Origin: JAPLZH01 sp964450345
GTDB taxonomy: Bacteria > Patescibacteriota > Minisyncoccia > Phycocordibacterales > PALSA-1337
NCBI GenBank assembly: GCA_964450345.1
Contig: CAYVEL010000023.1
Span: forward strand, 1 to 10,198
DNA: 10,198 bases
Reading direction: 5' to 3'
Position numbers and translations under genes: made by a program. The notes under the pieces are model-generated. The model ran no database searches. It saw nothing but the letters and a program-made list of their open reading frames with translations, and was not told where the DNA came from. This document shows, in pieces, positions 1-7,319 of the stretch (position 1 is its first letter; each line of letters opens with the position of its first letter).

Positions 1-53
1 AAAAAGCCCCTTTTCTTGAGACTCTTTGACAATCTCAAGAAAAGGGGCTTTTT
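1..53 (-). terminator. Bidirectional intrinsic terminator after the S1 gene
   Basis: A perfect 21-bp inverted repeat has its left arm at 1-21, an 11-base loop at 22-32 and its right arm at 33-53. The arms begin and end in A5/T5 around a CCCC/GGGG block, so an RNA from either strand ends in a U-tract (TTTTTGTTTT on the plus strand, TTTTT to the window edge on the minus strand). It lies 11 bases past the stop codon of the leftward S1 gene and is its evident terminator. It could also end a rightward gene outside the window. Confidence 0.93.
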
Positions 54-64
54 GTTTTAGAATA

Positions 65-1183
65 TTATTTCTTATCTACGAAAGATAATGCCATCTTCTG
101 TTCCTTTGCATCGAATAGAGTGATCTTGAAGTTATAAGTCTTACCAAGCTCTAGAGCCTGCTTTAACTTTTCTTCAGAACCAAACTCTGATACATGAACT
201 AGACCAGCAATACCTTCTTCGATAGAAGCAAGAGCACCGTGTTTGTTAAATTTAATAACTACACCTCTTACTACTTTATCCTTTCCGTATTTCTTACCAG
301 CATCAATCCATGGGTTATCCTTAAGAGCCTTGATAGATAGTGAAATCTTTCCGTCCTTAATTTCGATAACCTTAACTTTTACTTTTTGACCTACCTTATA
401 TAGAGCACGAGGGTCTTCTACTAGTGACCAGTCAATCTCAGAAATGTGTACTAGACCTTCTAGACCATCTTCAACCTTTACGAAGATACCGAAATCTACG
501 ATACCTGTAACTGTTCCTTCTAGAGCATCACCTACACTGTACTTTTCAATCATTTCTTTCTTGTCCTTGTTTGAACTTGTACCTGTAGAGTCCTGATTCT
601 TTTCAGAGAAGATTAGTTTAGCTTCCTTAGGATTTGCAGTAATAATATTTACAGCAATCTTCTTACCAACAAGTTTCTTTAATTCTTCTAGGATCTTATC
701 CTTATCACCATCCTGAACTCTTGGATAATGATCAGCTTTTAGCTGAGAAGCTGGTAGGAAACCTGTGATACCCTGCCATTCTATTAATAGACCTCCCTTA
801 TTAGCTTCTAATACTGGTAGCTCAAGAATAGTCTTATTCTTAATAGCTGACTCAGCTTCGCTCCATAGAAGAGCCTGTCTTGCTTCCTTAAGAGAAAGTT
901 CTATATAACCATCAGAGTTATTAGTATCTACAACCTTTGCAGACACAATATCACCGATATTCATCTTCTTAACTACGTCCTTAGCACTGATGTACTCACG
1001 TCCGTAGATAATACCTGTACCGAATGGCTTTAGGTCGATATAAACAGCACCTTTCTCAATTGATAAAACAGTTCCTTCAACTACATCGCTAACCTTTGGT
1101 GGAACAGGAGAGTCATTTACGATTTTTCCCATTACAGTAGTAATGTCTACTACAGGTTCAGCTACTTTTACTTTTTTAGGCAT
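65..1183 (-). CDS. rpsA: S1 RNA-binding domain protein (ribosomal protein S1-like, four S1 repeats)
   Basis: Small ribosomal subunit protein S1-like factor that binds mRNA at the 30S subunit through OB-fold S1 domains. Four consecutive S1 repeats are visible, at about residues 31-99, 115-195, 215-286 and 301-369. Repeats 3 and 4 are canonical (GTVTGIVDFGIFVKVEDGLE followed by GLVHISE; then GVVIKFNKHGALASIEEGI followed by GLVHVSE). Repeat 2 is more divergent. E. coli S1 has six repeats and about 557 residues, so this 372-residue form is the short type common in reduced genomes. I chose the ATG at 1183 (MPKKVKV...). A GTG at 1195 would add four residues (MNQI) and cannot be excluded. No clear Shine-Dalgarno precedes either start. 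The gene is transcribed alone and divergently from the MBL gene, and it ends 11 bases before a strong hairpin terminator. The family is certain; rpsA orthology is likely from domain number and order. Confidence 0.9.
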   Translation of the reverse strand: MPKKVKVAEPVVDITTVMGKIVNDSPVPPKVSDVVEGTVLSIEKGAVYIDLKPFGTGIIYGREYISAKDVVKKMNIGDIVSAKVVDTNNSDGYIELSLKEARQALLWSEAESAIKNKTILELPVLEANKGGLLIEWQGITGFLPASQLKADHYPRVQDGDKDKILEELKKLVGKKIAVNIITANPKEAKLIFSEKNQDSTGTSSNKDKKEMIEKYSVGDALEGTVTGIVDFGIFVKVEDGLEGLVHISEIDWSLVEDPRALYKVGQKVKVKVIEIKDGKISLSIKALKDNPWIDAGKKYGKDKVVRGVVIKFNKHGALASIEEGIAGLVHVSEFGSEEKLKQALELGKTYNFKITLFDAKEQKMALSFVDKK

Positions 1184-1337
1184 AATTTGATTCACATAAG
1201 ATCCGCTTTTTACACTAATAAAATTAACTGCGGGGTTACTTATGAGTAATAATTAATAAAAGGCGTATAAAAATGCGCCCAGATAAGAATATATAACAAA
1301 ACGCTAATAATGTCCATACTTTGCGTGGCTTAAAATA

Positions 1338-1346
1338 TGATATAAT
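1338..1346 (+). promoter_or_regulatory. Extended -10 promoter for the MBL-gyrA gene train
   Basis: TGATATAAT at 1338-1346 matches the extended -10 consensus TGnTATAAT perfectly. It sits 19 bases before the ATG at 1366, which gives a leader of roughly 12 bases. The -35 region is poor (TTTGCG or TTGCGT around 1320-1326 with a short spacer), as is usual where an extended -10 compensates. The rest of the 182-base divergent spacer (1184-1365) is AT-rich and shows no RNA gene. I could not assign a convincing promoter for the leftward S1 gene. Confidence 0.65.
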
Positions 1347-1365
1347 TTATAGGTAAATTAAAACC

Positions 1366-2001
1366 ATGGTTATATCATATCAAGGAGGTGAATTCATAAA
1401 GATTCAGCTAGGTGACACAGTGCTTGCTTTTAATCCTATTTCTAAAGATTCTAAGTTAAAGCCGTCTAAGTTTGGTGCAGATATTGCATTCATAACTACC
1501 AATCATCCAGACTTTAATGGAGTAGATCAGGTTACTTATGGTGAGAAGAAGCCTTTTATTCTTAATGGTCCTGGAGAGTATGAAGTCAGCGGTATTTTTA
1601 TACAGGGTTTTCTAACTAGTTCTAATCACGGCGGTAATCCTCTGGTTAATACTATTTATAAAGTCGGACTAGAAGGAATGAATATTTGTTTTCTAGGAGC
1701 ATTAAGTGATACTGAGGTTAAGAGTAATGTTACTGAAGCACTTGGTGATATTGATATACTATTTTGTCCTATCGGAGGTGAGGGAGTTTTAGATCCAGCT
1801 AAGGCCTATAAATTAGCAGTAGCACTTGAACCTAAGATTATAGTGCCAATGCATTATGGAGATGTCGGTATTAAGGATGCTTTAAAGATTTTTATGAAAG
1901 AATCAGGAGAGAATGTGGCTCCAGTTGATAAATTAACTATTAAGAAGAAGGACTTAGAAGGTAAAGAGGGTGATGTCTTAGTTCTTCAAGCATTAAATTA
2001 A
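1366..2001 (+). CDS. UlaG-like MBL-fold protein with degenerate metal site
   Basis: A 211-residue protein of the metallo-beta-lactamase fold, in the UlaG-like Zn-dependent hydrolase group (COG2220 type). Recognisable family landmarks are the N-terminal strand pair, the GPGEYEVSGIFIQG strand (68-81), the DILFCPIGGEGVLDP segment (130-144) and the C-terminal EPKIIVPMHYGD (155-166, H163). The metal motif HxHxDH reads T-N-H-P-D-F at 45-50, so the first and last histidines are replaced and only H47 and D49 remain. The usual HLGD motif reads FLGA (109-112), losing both its His and the bridging Asp. Hydrolase activity with a normal dinuclear site is therefore doubtful; a structural or binding role is possible. 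It is first in the rightward train, 4 bases before the next gene. The start at 1366 is supported by the upstream TATAAT. A Shine-Dalgarno-like AAGGAGGTGA lies inside codons 6-9 and is coding. Confidence 0.85.
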   Translation: MVISYQGGEFIKIQLGDTVLAFNPISKDSKLKPSKFGADIAFITTNHPDFNGVDQVTYGEKKPFILNGPGEYEVSGIFIQGFLTSSNHGGNPLVNTIYKVGLEGMNICFLGALSDTEVKSNVTEALGDIDILFCPIGGEGVLDPAKAYKLAVALEPKIIVPMHYGDVGIKDALKIFMKESGENVAPVDKLTIKKKDLEGKEGDVLVLQALN

Positions 2002-2005
2002 TTAT

Positions 2006-2326
2006 ATGAATTTTAAAAAATATATAGAAGATTTAAAGAATACCCCAAAACATAAAGCTAATTCTGTAGCTTTTACTGGTGCTATTATCGGTACAGCTTT
2101 AATTTTTGGAGTTTGGTATTTAACTCTTGGTCCGAGGTTAGATGCTATAGCAGATGAAGCTAATGGTAATGGAACTTCAAAAAATATTATTTCTGGACTT
2201 AAGGATAATGTTGCTAGTGCATTAGATGGATTTGATAGTATTAAAAATGAAGTTAAGAATGTTCCGAATGTTGTAGCTGGTTCAGATAATGCTATTCCTA
2301 CAGTTGAGTTAGAATCAATTAAATAA
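2006..2326 (+). CDS. Small single-pass membrane protein, function unknown
   Basis: I do not recognise this 106-residue protein. It has a basic cytoplasmic N-terminus (KKYIEDLKNTPKHK), one hydrophobic helix at about residues 20-41 (SVAFTGAIIGTALIFGVWYL), then a polar tail of about 65 residues rich in Asn, Asp, Ser and Val, with possible amphipathic stretches (SGLKDNVASALDGFDSIKNEVKNV). No cleavage site or lipobox is visible, so it is probably a membrane anchor with an exposed tail. It starts 4 bases after the MBL stop codon and ends 37 bases before gyrA, which implies co-transcription. No Shine-Dalgarno precedes the ATG. It is very probably a real gene because it fills the operon gap in the same direction with the same composition. 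Confidence 0.75.
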   Translation: MNFKKYIEDLKNTPKHKANSVAFTGAIIGTALIFGVWYLTLGPRLDAIADEANGNGTSKNIISGLKDNVASALDGFDSIKNEVKNVPNVVAGSDNAIPTVELESIK

Positions 2327-2363
2327 ATATTAAAAATTAGTATAGTAAAAAACGAGTTATTTT

Positions 2364-4832
2364 ATGTCACACGAAGAGGAAAAGAAAGACAATAAACCAA
2401 TAGAGCCTAGAAAAGGTATTGTTGATAGAAATATAGTAACAGAAATGCGCGAGTCATATTTGAACTACGCGATGTCTGTTATTACTGCTCGTGCTCTTCC
2501 TGATATTAGAGACGGACTTAAGCCTGTGCATAGAAGAATTTTGTATACTATGCATGAACTAGGTCTATCTGCCGGAGGTAAGACTAGAAAGTCAGCTAAA
2601 ATTGTGGGAGACGTAACAGGTAACTATCACCCTCACGGTACTGTAGCTGTGTATGAATCTCTGGTTAAATTAGTTCAGGATTTTAACATGAGATATCCTC
2701 TCGCTATCGGTCAGGGAAACTTTGGTAACCCAGATGGTGACTCAGCTGCTGCTGACAGATATACAGAAGCAAAAATGTCTCGTATTGCTGCTGAGATGCT
2801 TCGTGATATTGATAAAAATACTGTAGATTTCGTTCCAAACTATGAAGGTACTAGAAAGGAACCTACTGTTCTTCCTAATGCTGTTCCTAATCTTCTATTA
2901 AACGGTACTCTAGGTATCGCAGTGGGTATGGCTACTAATATTCCTCCACATAACTTAGGAGAGATTATTGATGCTACTACTCATTTAGTAGATAATCCTG
3001 ATGCTACTACTGAAGATTTATTAGAATTCGTTAAGGGTCCAGATTTTCCTACAGGAGCTATTCTTTATGGCCAGAAAGACCTTGCACATGCTTATGCTAC
3101 AGGACGTGGAGGTGTAACAGTTCGTGGTGATGCCGAAATCATTGAAGATAAGAAGGGACAATTTTCTATAATTATCACATCTCTACCTTATAGAGTTATT
3201 CGTTCTCAATTAATGGAGCGTATTGCTGAATTAGTTCGTGAGAAGGAACTGGAAGGTATTCGTGCTCTTAGAGATGAGTCTGCTAAAGACACTAGAATTG
3301 TTATTGAACTTAAGAATGGAACACATCCAGAAAAGGTTCTTAATTTTATATATAAGCACACACAACTAGAGGATGCTTTCCACTTTAACATGGTGGCTCT
3401 AGTAGATGGGGTTCCAAAGACACTTTCTCTTAAGACTTTCATAGAAGAATTCGTAAATCACAGAATTGTTATTGTTAAGAGAAGAACTCAGTTTGATTTA
3501 GATAAGGCTTTAGATAGAGAGCATATCTTGCTTGGTTTGAAGAAGGCTCTAGATTACATAGATAGAATTATTACTCTTATTAGAGGTTCAAAGGATGCTC
3601 CTGAGGCTCATGCTAAGTTGATGAAGGAGTTTAAATTCTCTGATAGACAAGCTACTGCTATTCTAGAAATGAAACTACAGAAGCTTGCAGGACTAGAGAG
3701 AAAGAAGATTGAAGATGAATTAAATGCAGTTCAGGCATTAATTGGTGAATTGAAAGAACTACTAGGAAGTCATAAGAAGATTTTAGCTCTTATTAAGAAA
3801 GAACTTCTAGAAATAAGAGATAAATATGCTGATGAAAGAAGAACACGCATTATTAAACAGGGTGTAAAAGATATTTCTGACGAAGACTTAATACCTAATG
3901 AAGAATCAGTCCTTATATTAACTAAGGGTGGTTACATTAAGCGTACTAATCCTGATGAGTATAAGAAACAGAAGCGTGGCGGTGTAGGAGTCGTTGATCT
4001 TGATACTAAAGAAGAAGATTTCGTAACTATATTCCTAACAGCACAGACTCATGATGATCTACTATTCTTTACAGATAAGGGTAAGGCATACAAGATTAAA
4101 ATGTATGAAGTTCCAGAAGGTAAGCGTGCTACAAAGGGTAAGTCAATCATGAATTTCCTATCTATAGGTTCAGATGAAAAGATTAATTCTATACTAGCCT
4201 TACCTAAGGAAGTTAAGGGACAGCCAGATCAGTCATTAATGATGATTACTAAACAGGGTGTGGGTAAGAAGGTATCTTCTAAGAGTTTTGAGGAAGTAAG
4301 AAGATCCGGACTTATTGCCATCTCATTAAATGCAGGAGATGAGCTAATTAGTGCTAACCTAGTTAAGAAATCAGATGAAATGGTACTTGTAACATCTAAC
4401 GGTCAGTCTATAAGATTTAAAGAAGCTGATATCAGAGAAATGGGTAGAGCAGCTGTTGGGGTTCGTGCTATGGATCTAGATAAGAATGATTATATTATTC
4501 ATGCTGATGTTGTAAGAACAGAAGATAAGAATCCTAGTCTATTTATAATAAGTGAGAATGGTTACGGTAAGAAAACTCTATTAGATGAGTACAAGACTCA
4601 GAAGAGAGGTGGTTCAGGTATTCTAACAGCTAAGGTTACCGATAAAACTGGTCCATTAATGGCGGCTAGAGTAGTTACAGAAGAAGTTGAAGAAGTTATT
4701 GCAATGTCTAAGAAGAGTCAGGTTATCAGAACTGATTTGAAAGAAATTCCAGAACTTGGAAGACAGACTCAAGGTGTCAGAATCATGAAATTAAGAGATG
4801 GGGATTCTATCGCTTCTCTCATTTGTCTTTAG
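2364..4832 (+). CDS. gyrA: DNA gyrase subunit A
   Basis: Breakage-reunion subunit of DNA gyrase (type IIA topoisomerase), which works as A2B2 with GyrB to introduce negative supercoils using ATP. At 822 residues the length is normal. The N-terminal part carries the winged-helix domain with the catalytic Tyr at 133 (AADRYTEAKM), equivalent to E. coli Tyr122 by a constant +11 offset, preceded by R132. GQGNFGNPDGDSAAA (116-130) is also intact. The C-terminal beta-pinwheel contains a GyrA box QKRGGVG (536-542) and a second box-like QKRGGSG (746-752), which favours GyrA over ParC. The quinolone-contact positions are unusual: the equivalent of Ser83 is Val94 and that of Asp87 is Glu98 (motif HPHGTVAVYES). 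No acidic C-terminal tail is present. The ATG has no Shine-Dalgarno; a TATAGT at 2341-2346 could be a weak internal promoter. gyrB is not in the window. Confidence 0.98.
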   Translation: MSHEEEKKDNKPIEPRKGIVDRNIVTEMRESYLNYAMSVITARALPDIRDGLKPVHRRILYTMHELGLSAGGKTRKSAKIVGDVTGNYHPHGTVAVYESLVKLVQDFNMRYPLAIGQGNFGNPDGDSAAADRYTEAKMSRIAAEMLRDIDKNTVDFVPNYEGTRKEPTVLPNAVPNLLLNGTLGIAVGMATNIPPHNLGEIIDATTHLVDNPDATTEDLLEFVKGPDFPTGAILYGQKDLAHAYATGRGGVTVRGDAEIIEDKKGQFSIIITSLPYRVIRSQLMERIAELVREKELEGIRALRDESAKDTRIVIELKNGTHPEKVLNFIYKHTQLEDAFHFNMVALVDGVPKTLSLKTFIEEFVNHRIVIVKRRTQFDLDKALDREHILLGLKKALDYIDRIITLIRGSKDAPEAHAKLMKEFKFSDRQATAILEMKLQKLAGLERKKIEDELNAVQALIGELKELLGSHKKILALIKKELLEIRDKYADERRTRIIKQGVKDISDEDLIPNEESVLILTKGGYIKRTNPDEYKKQKRGGVGVVDLDTKEEDFVTIFLTAQTHDDLLFFTDKGKAYKIKMYEVPEGKRATKGKSIMNFLSIGSDEKINSILALPKEVKGQPDQSLMMITKQGVGKKVSSKSFEEVRRSGLIAISLNAGDELISANLVKKSDEMVLVTSNGQSIRFKEADIREMGRAAVGVRAMDLDKNDYIIHADVVRTEDKNPSLFIISENGYGKKTLLDEYKTQKRGGSGILTAKVTDKTGPLMAARVVTEEVEEVIAMSKKSQVIRTDLKEIPELGRQTQGVRIMKLRDGDSIASLICL

Positions 4833-4836
4833 GTTG

Positions 4837-4842
4837 TATAAT
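4837..4842 (+). promoter_or_regulatory. Possible -10 box before the methyltransferase gene
   Basis: A perfect TATAAT lies in the 16-base gap between gyrA and the methyltransferase, 6 bases before the ATG at 4849. If used, transcription would begin at about the start codon and give a leaderless mRNA. No -35 element at normal spacing is evident, and AT-rich sequence makes chance matches common, so this is only a candidate. Confidence 0.3.
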
Positions 4843-4848
4843 TAATGC

Positions 4849-5367
4849 ATGTTTACAGATCCACTAAGTAATCTTACTCAGTTAGGTATTGCACCTGGCA
4901 TGAAAGTTGCTGACCTTGGTGCTGGTTCTGGCTTCTATTCTATAAACGCAGCTAGACTAGCTACAGGTTCTGGTCATGTATATTCTATAGATATCCAAAA
5001 AGATCTATTAGACAGACTAAAAAAAGAGGCATTAGATAAACATATAACAAATCTAGAAGTTATATGGGGTGATGTTGAAAGAATCGGTGGTACGAAAGTG
5101 AGGGATATGAGTGTTGATAGGGTAGTTATATCCAATATACTTTTTCAGCTAGAACATAAGAATGATATGTGTCTTGAAGTTAAACGTATTCTGAAACCAG
5201 ACGGGAAAATATTAGTAGTGGATTGGGCTATTGGTTCGCCTATTGGTCCAGTTACTTTCGTTAATAAGTACGATGCTAGATCTTTATTCGAGAGATCCGG
5301 TTTTATTTTTGAAAAAGAAATAATGGCTGGTGATCATCATTATGGTCTTATTTTTAGAAAACAATGA
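4849..5367 (+). CDS. Class I SAM-dependent methyltransferase
   Basis: A small (172-residue) Rossmann-fold methyltransferase of the UbiE/ArsM-like Methyltransf_11/31 type. Motif I is VADLGAGSGFYS (20-31), the glycine-rich SAM-binding loop. The acidic residue ending strand 2 is D48 (YSIDIQ). D75 (WGDVE) probably contacts the adenine side, VDRVVISNILFQLEH (89-103) is motif IV, and LKPDGKILVVDW (115-126) is the post-motif strand. The N-terminus is short, with only about 18 residues before motif I, so there is no separate substrate domain; the substrate cannot be inferred. It starts 16 bases after gyrA. Its TGA stop overlaps the ATG of the solute-binding protein gene (ATGA, 5364-5367), so translation of the pair is probably coupled. 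This TGA also shows the standard genetic code. The fold is certain, the function is not. Confidence 0.88.
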   Translation: MFTDPLSNLTQLGIAPGMKVADLGAGSGFYSINAARLATGSGHVYSIDIQKDLLDRLKKEALDKHITNLEVIWGDVERIGGTKVRDMSVDRVVISNILFQLEHKNDMCLEVKRILKPDGKILVVDWAIGSPIGPVTFVNKYDARSLFERSGFIFEKEIMAGDHHYGLIFRKQ

Positions 5368-6650
5368 GTAAATTTCAAATGATAGTTCTTGGTGTGTTCG
5401 GAGTATTTATAGTGGCAGCTATGGCTTTTCTAGCTACTTACAAAAGTTCATCATCGACTACCGAGTCTCCTACAATAACTGTTTGGGGAACTATACCCGC
5501 AAACACTTTTCAGGACTATTTAACTGAAATTAATTTAGCTACCGGATACACATACAATATTAGTTATGTTGAAAAGAATGAAAAGAATTTTATTCCAGAT
5601 TTCATCGCTACTTTAGCCAGAGGACAGTCTCCAGATGCAGTGTTCGTACCATTAGACATAGCTGTTAGTCAGAGAGATAAATTCGTAACCATACCTTTTA
5701 CTTCGTATCCTTTAGATACTTATAAAAATGATTTTATTCAAATAGGAGAGCAGTTAGTAACTAATGATGGTATGGTAGGTCTTCCATTCTCTATAGATCC
5801 TTTAATAATGTATTGGAATAGAGATATGTTTAATAAGGCTGGAATAGCAGATTATCCTAAGAATTGGCAAGAGGTCAGTGCTCTAATTCCTAAATTAACT
5901 GTTAAGAATTCATCATCTATTACTAAGAGTGCTATTGCTCTTGGTGAATATAGAAATATAAATAATGCAAAGGAGATACTTTCTACAATGATAATGCAGA
6001 GTGGTAATCCTATTGTATATAGAACATCTGAAGATATGGCGACATCCCTATCAGGTTCTAATGACATGAGTGATTATACGACCGCTGCTTTTAAATACTT
6101 TGCAGATTTTAGTGATCCTTCATCTGCTAACTACAGCTGGAATAGATCTCTAAAAAATTCTCAGAGCATGTTTACTTCTGGTAATCTAGCTATGTATTTA
6201 GGTTTTGCATCAGAGCTTTCTTCTATTAGAGATAAAAATCCTAGTTTAAATTTTGATATGGCTCCAGTTCCTCAGGTTAAAGACTCTAATAAAGAAACAA
6301 CATTTGGTAAGTTGATGATTATTGCTTTCCCTAAGATGAGCGTTAATACTACCACTGCATTTACTGTATTGTCTGATTTTATAAGCTCAGACTTAATTTC
6401 AATATGGTCTAAAAAAGTTTATCTTCCACCTGTTAAAAGAGACTTAATAAGTGCTGGTACTAAAGATCCATACATGGCTGTATTCTATAGAGAAGCTCTT
6501 ATATCTAATGCATGGCTTGATCCAAATAAATCTGCTACTGAAACAATATTTAAGAATATGATTGAGAATTACACGAGCGGAATTAAAACAGCAAATGATG
6601 TTATCAGCACAGCGGGTCTGGAAATTTCAGCTTTAATAAGTAATAATTAG
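5364..6650 (+). CDS. Membrane-anchored extracellular solute-binding protein (family 1-like)
   Basis: A 428-residue periplasmic-binding-protein-like protein, related to ABC-transporter sugar-binding proteins (bacterial extracellular solute-binding protein family 1). Supporting stretches are ITVWGTIPANTFQDYL (about 38-53), ARGQSPDAVFVP (about 85-96) with the usual PD-A-V/F pattern, GMVGLPFSIDPLIMYWNRDMF near the middle, and the hinge-type KAGIADYPKNWQEVSAL after it. The N-terminus has one hydrophobic helix at about residues 5-24 followed by a Ser/Thr linker. There is no lipobox cysteine, and I see no cysteine anywhere, so it is probably held by an uncleaved anchor rather than lipidated. No ABC permease or ATPase lies nearby. 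The gene overlaps the methyltransferase by 4 bases and is followed closely by pilin-like genes, so a cell-surface binding role connected with them is possible (inference). It ends TAG at 6648-6650, just before the assembly gap. Confidence 0.87.
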   Translation: MSKFQMIVLGVFGVFIVAAMAFLATYKSSSSTTESPTITVWGTIPANTFQDYLTEINLATGYTYNISYVEKNEKNFIPDFIATLARGQSPDAVFVPLDIAVSQRDKFVTIPFTSYPLDTYKNDFIQIGEQLVTNDGMVGLPFSIDPLIMYWNRDMFNKAGIADYPKNWQEVSALIPKLTVKNSSSITKSAIALGEYRNINNAKEILSTMIMQSGNPIVYRTSEDMATSLSGSNDMSDYTTAAFKYFADFSDPSSANYSWNRSLKNSQSMFTSGNLAMYLGFASELSSIRDKNPSLNFDMAPVPQVKDSNKETTFGKLMIIAFPKMSVNTTTAFTVLSDFISSDLISIWSKKVYLPPVKRDLISAGTKDPYMAVFYREALISNAWLDPNKSATETIFKNMIENYTSGIKTANDVISTAGLEISALISNN

Positions 6651-6669
6651 TAGACATTAAATAATATGA
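6615..6669. repeat. Left copy of 55-base duplication flanking the N gap
   Basis: These 55 bases run from codons near the end of the solute-binding protein gene through its TAG stop to ATGA, and are identical to 6770-6824. They abut the run of N directly. The final ATGA is the beginning of the first pilin gene, so this contig already reaches into the next gene. The repeat is best read as an unmerged contig overlap, not a biological repeat. Confidence 0.95.
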
Positions 6670-6769
6670 NNNNNNNNNNNNNNNNNNNNNNNNNNNNNNN
6701 NNNNNNNNNNNNNNNNNNNNNNNNNNNNNNNNNNNNNNNNNNNNNNNNNNNNNNNNNNNNNNNNNNNNN
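6670..6769. other. Assembly gap of exactly 100 N, probably spurious
   Basis: A run of 100 N is the conventional placeholder for a gap of unknown length. Both edges carry the same 55-base sequence (6615-6669 and 6770-6824), so the two contigs most simply overlap and no sequence is missing. Collapsing the overlap removes the N block and one copy and leaves a 15-base spacer between two adjacent genes. Confidence 0.95.
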
Positions 6770-6824
6770 GGTCTGGAAATTTCAGCTTTAATAAGTAATA
6801 ATTAGTAGACATTAAATAATATGA
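6770..6824. repeat. Right copy of 55-base duplication flanking the N gap
   Basis: Identical to 6615-6669. It holds a second copy of the last codons of the solute-binding protein gene (GLEISALISNN then TAG at 6803-6805) and runs into the ATG of the first pilin gene at 6821. The partial coding sequence here should not be annotated as a separate pseudogene. Confidence 0.95.
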
Positions 6825-7318
6825 AAAGGCTCTTTAAAAAAAATAAAATCTCTAAAACTGGAATATTGTCTATATTAATATTATCGTCAATATTCTTTGG
6901 TGGTATCTATGGAACAGTAATGTCTGCTACTACAGCAGCGGGTTCTTCTAATGCTAATAATCTAATAGGTATTGATGGAGCTAGTTGGAGAGGTATTTAT
7001 ACTTGTATAGGAGCTTCTTCGGCTAAGGCTAATAAATTTGATAATGGCTTAGAGATTTGTAGTGTTAGTAATCTAATGAATCAAATTAACTTTTTGTTAA
7101 ATTTGATGTTTAAAATATTCGTTCCTATAGCTACGGTGGCTATAGTTTATGCTGGATTTAAATTAGCTATGGCTAGTCCTTCAGAAAAATCAGCTGCAAA
7201 AAAGATTTTCACAAACGTTGTTCTGGGATTTATTTTTATGGCTGGAGCATTTGCCATTATTAAGTTGATTGTTACATACATAGCAGATCCAAGTTACCTA
7301 TTCTTAATTAATAAATAA
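6821..7318 (+). CDS. T4SS pilin-like (VirB2/TrbC-like) membrane protein 1
   Basis: A 165-residue protein with a basic N-terminus (MKRLFKKNK), a hydrophobic signal helix at about 13-34, a possible cleavage site after VMSA (36), an exocellular segment of about 60 residues, and two membrane helices at about 98-117 and 132-155 joined by a short charged loop (ASPSEKSAAKK). This is the architecture of the type IV secretion pilin family found widely in Patescibacteria and resembles VirB2/TrbC. Two cysteines (C62, C80) in the exported segment could form a disulfide; the other four paralogues here lack such a pair. True spacing from the solute-binding gene is probably 15 bases once the false gap is collapsed, and the next gene starts 1 base after the stop codon. 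There is no Shine-Dalgarno. The architecture is clear; assignment to a working T4SS or DNA-uptake machine is inferred. Confidence 0.8.
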   Translation: MKRLFKKNKISKTGILSILILSSIFFGGIYGTVMSATTAAGSSNANNLIGIDGASWRGIYTCIGASSAKANKFDNGLEICSVSNLMNQINFLLNLMFKIFVPIATVAIVYAGFKLAMASPSEKSAAKKIFTNVVLGFIFMAGAFAIIKLIVTYIADPSYLFLINK

Positions 7319-7319
7319 T

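Noticed and set aside
1261..1280. Small GGCG/CGCC inverted repeat in the divergent spacer as a terminator or operator
   Set aside because: Only 4 bp of stem with a 10-base AT loop, and no gene reads into it; this is within chance expectation.
1382..1391. Perfect Shine-Dalgarno-like AAGGAGGTGA 16 bases inside the MBL gene
   Set aside because: No ATG, GTG or TTG follows at suitable spacing in frame, and the codons encode the conserved-looking N-terminus (YQGGEF). It is best read as coding sequence.
4849..5370. TGA read as glycine (Gracilibacteria/Absconditabacteria code)
   Set aside because: No frame needs in-frame TGA. The methyltransferase TGA overlaps the next ATG in the usual coupled arrangement, and family-length genes end at standard stops.
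6615..6824. 55-base repeat as an attachment-site duplication or insertion-element target repeat
   Set aside because: The copies abut an exact 100-N placeholder and consist of coding sequence plus the next start codon, as expected for an assembly overlap.
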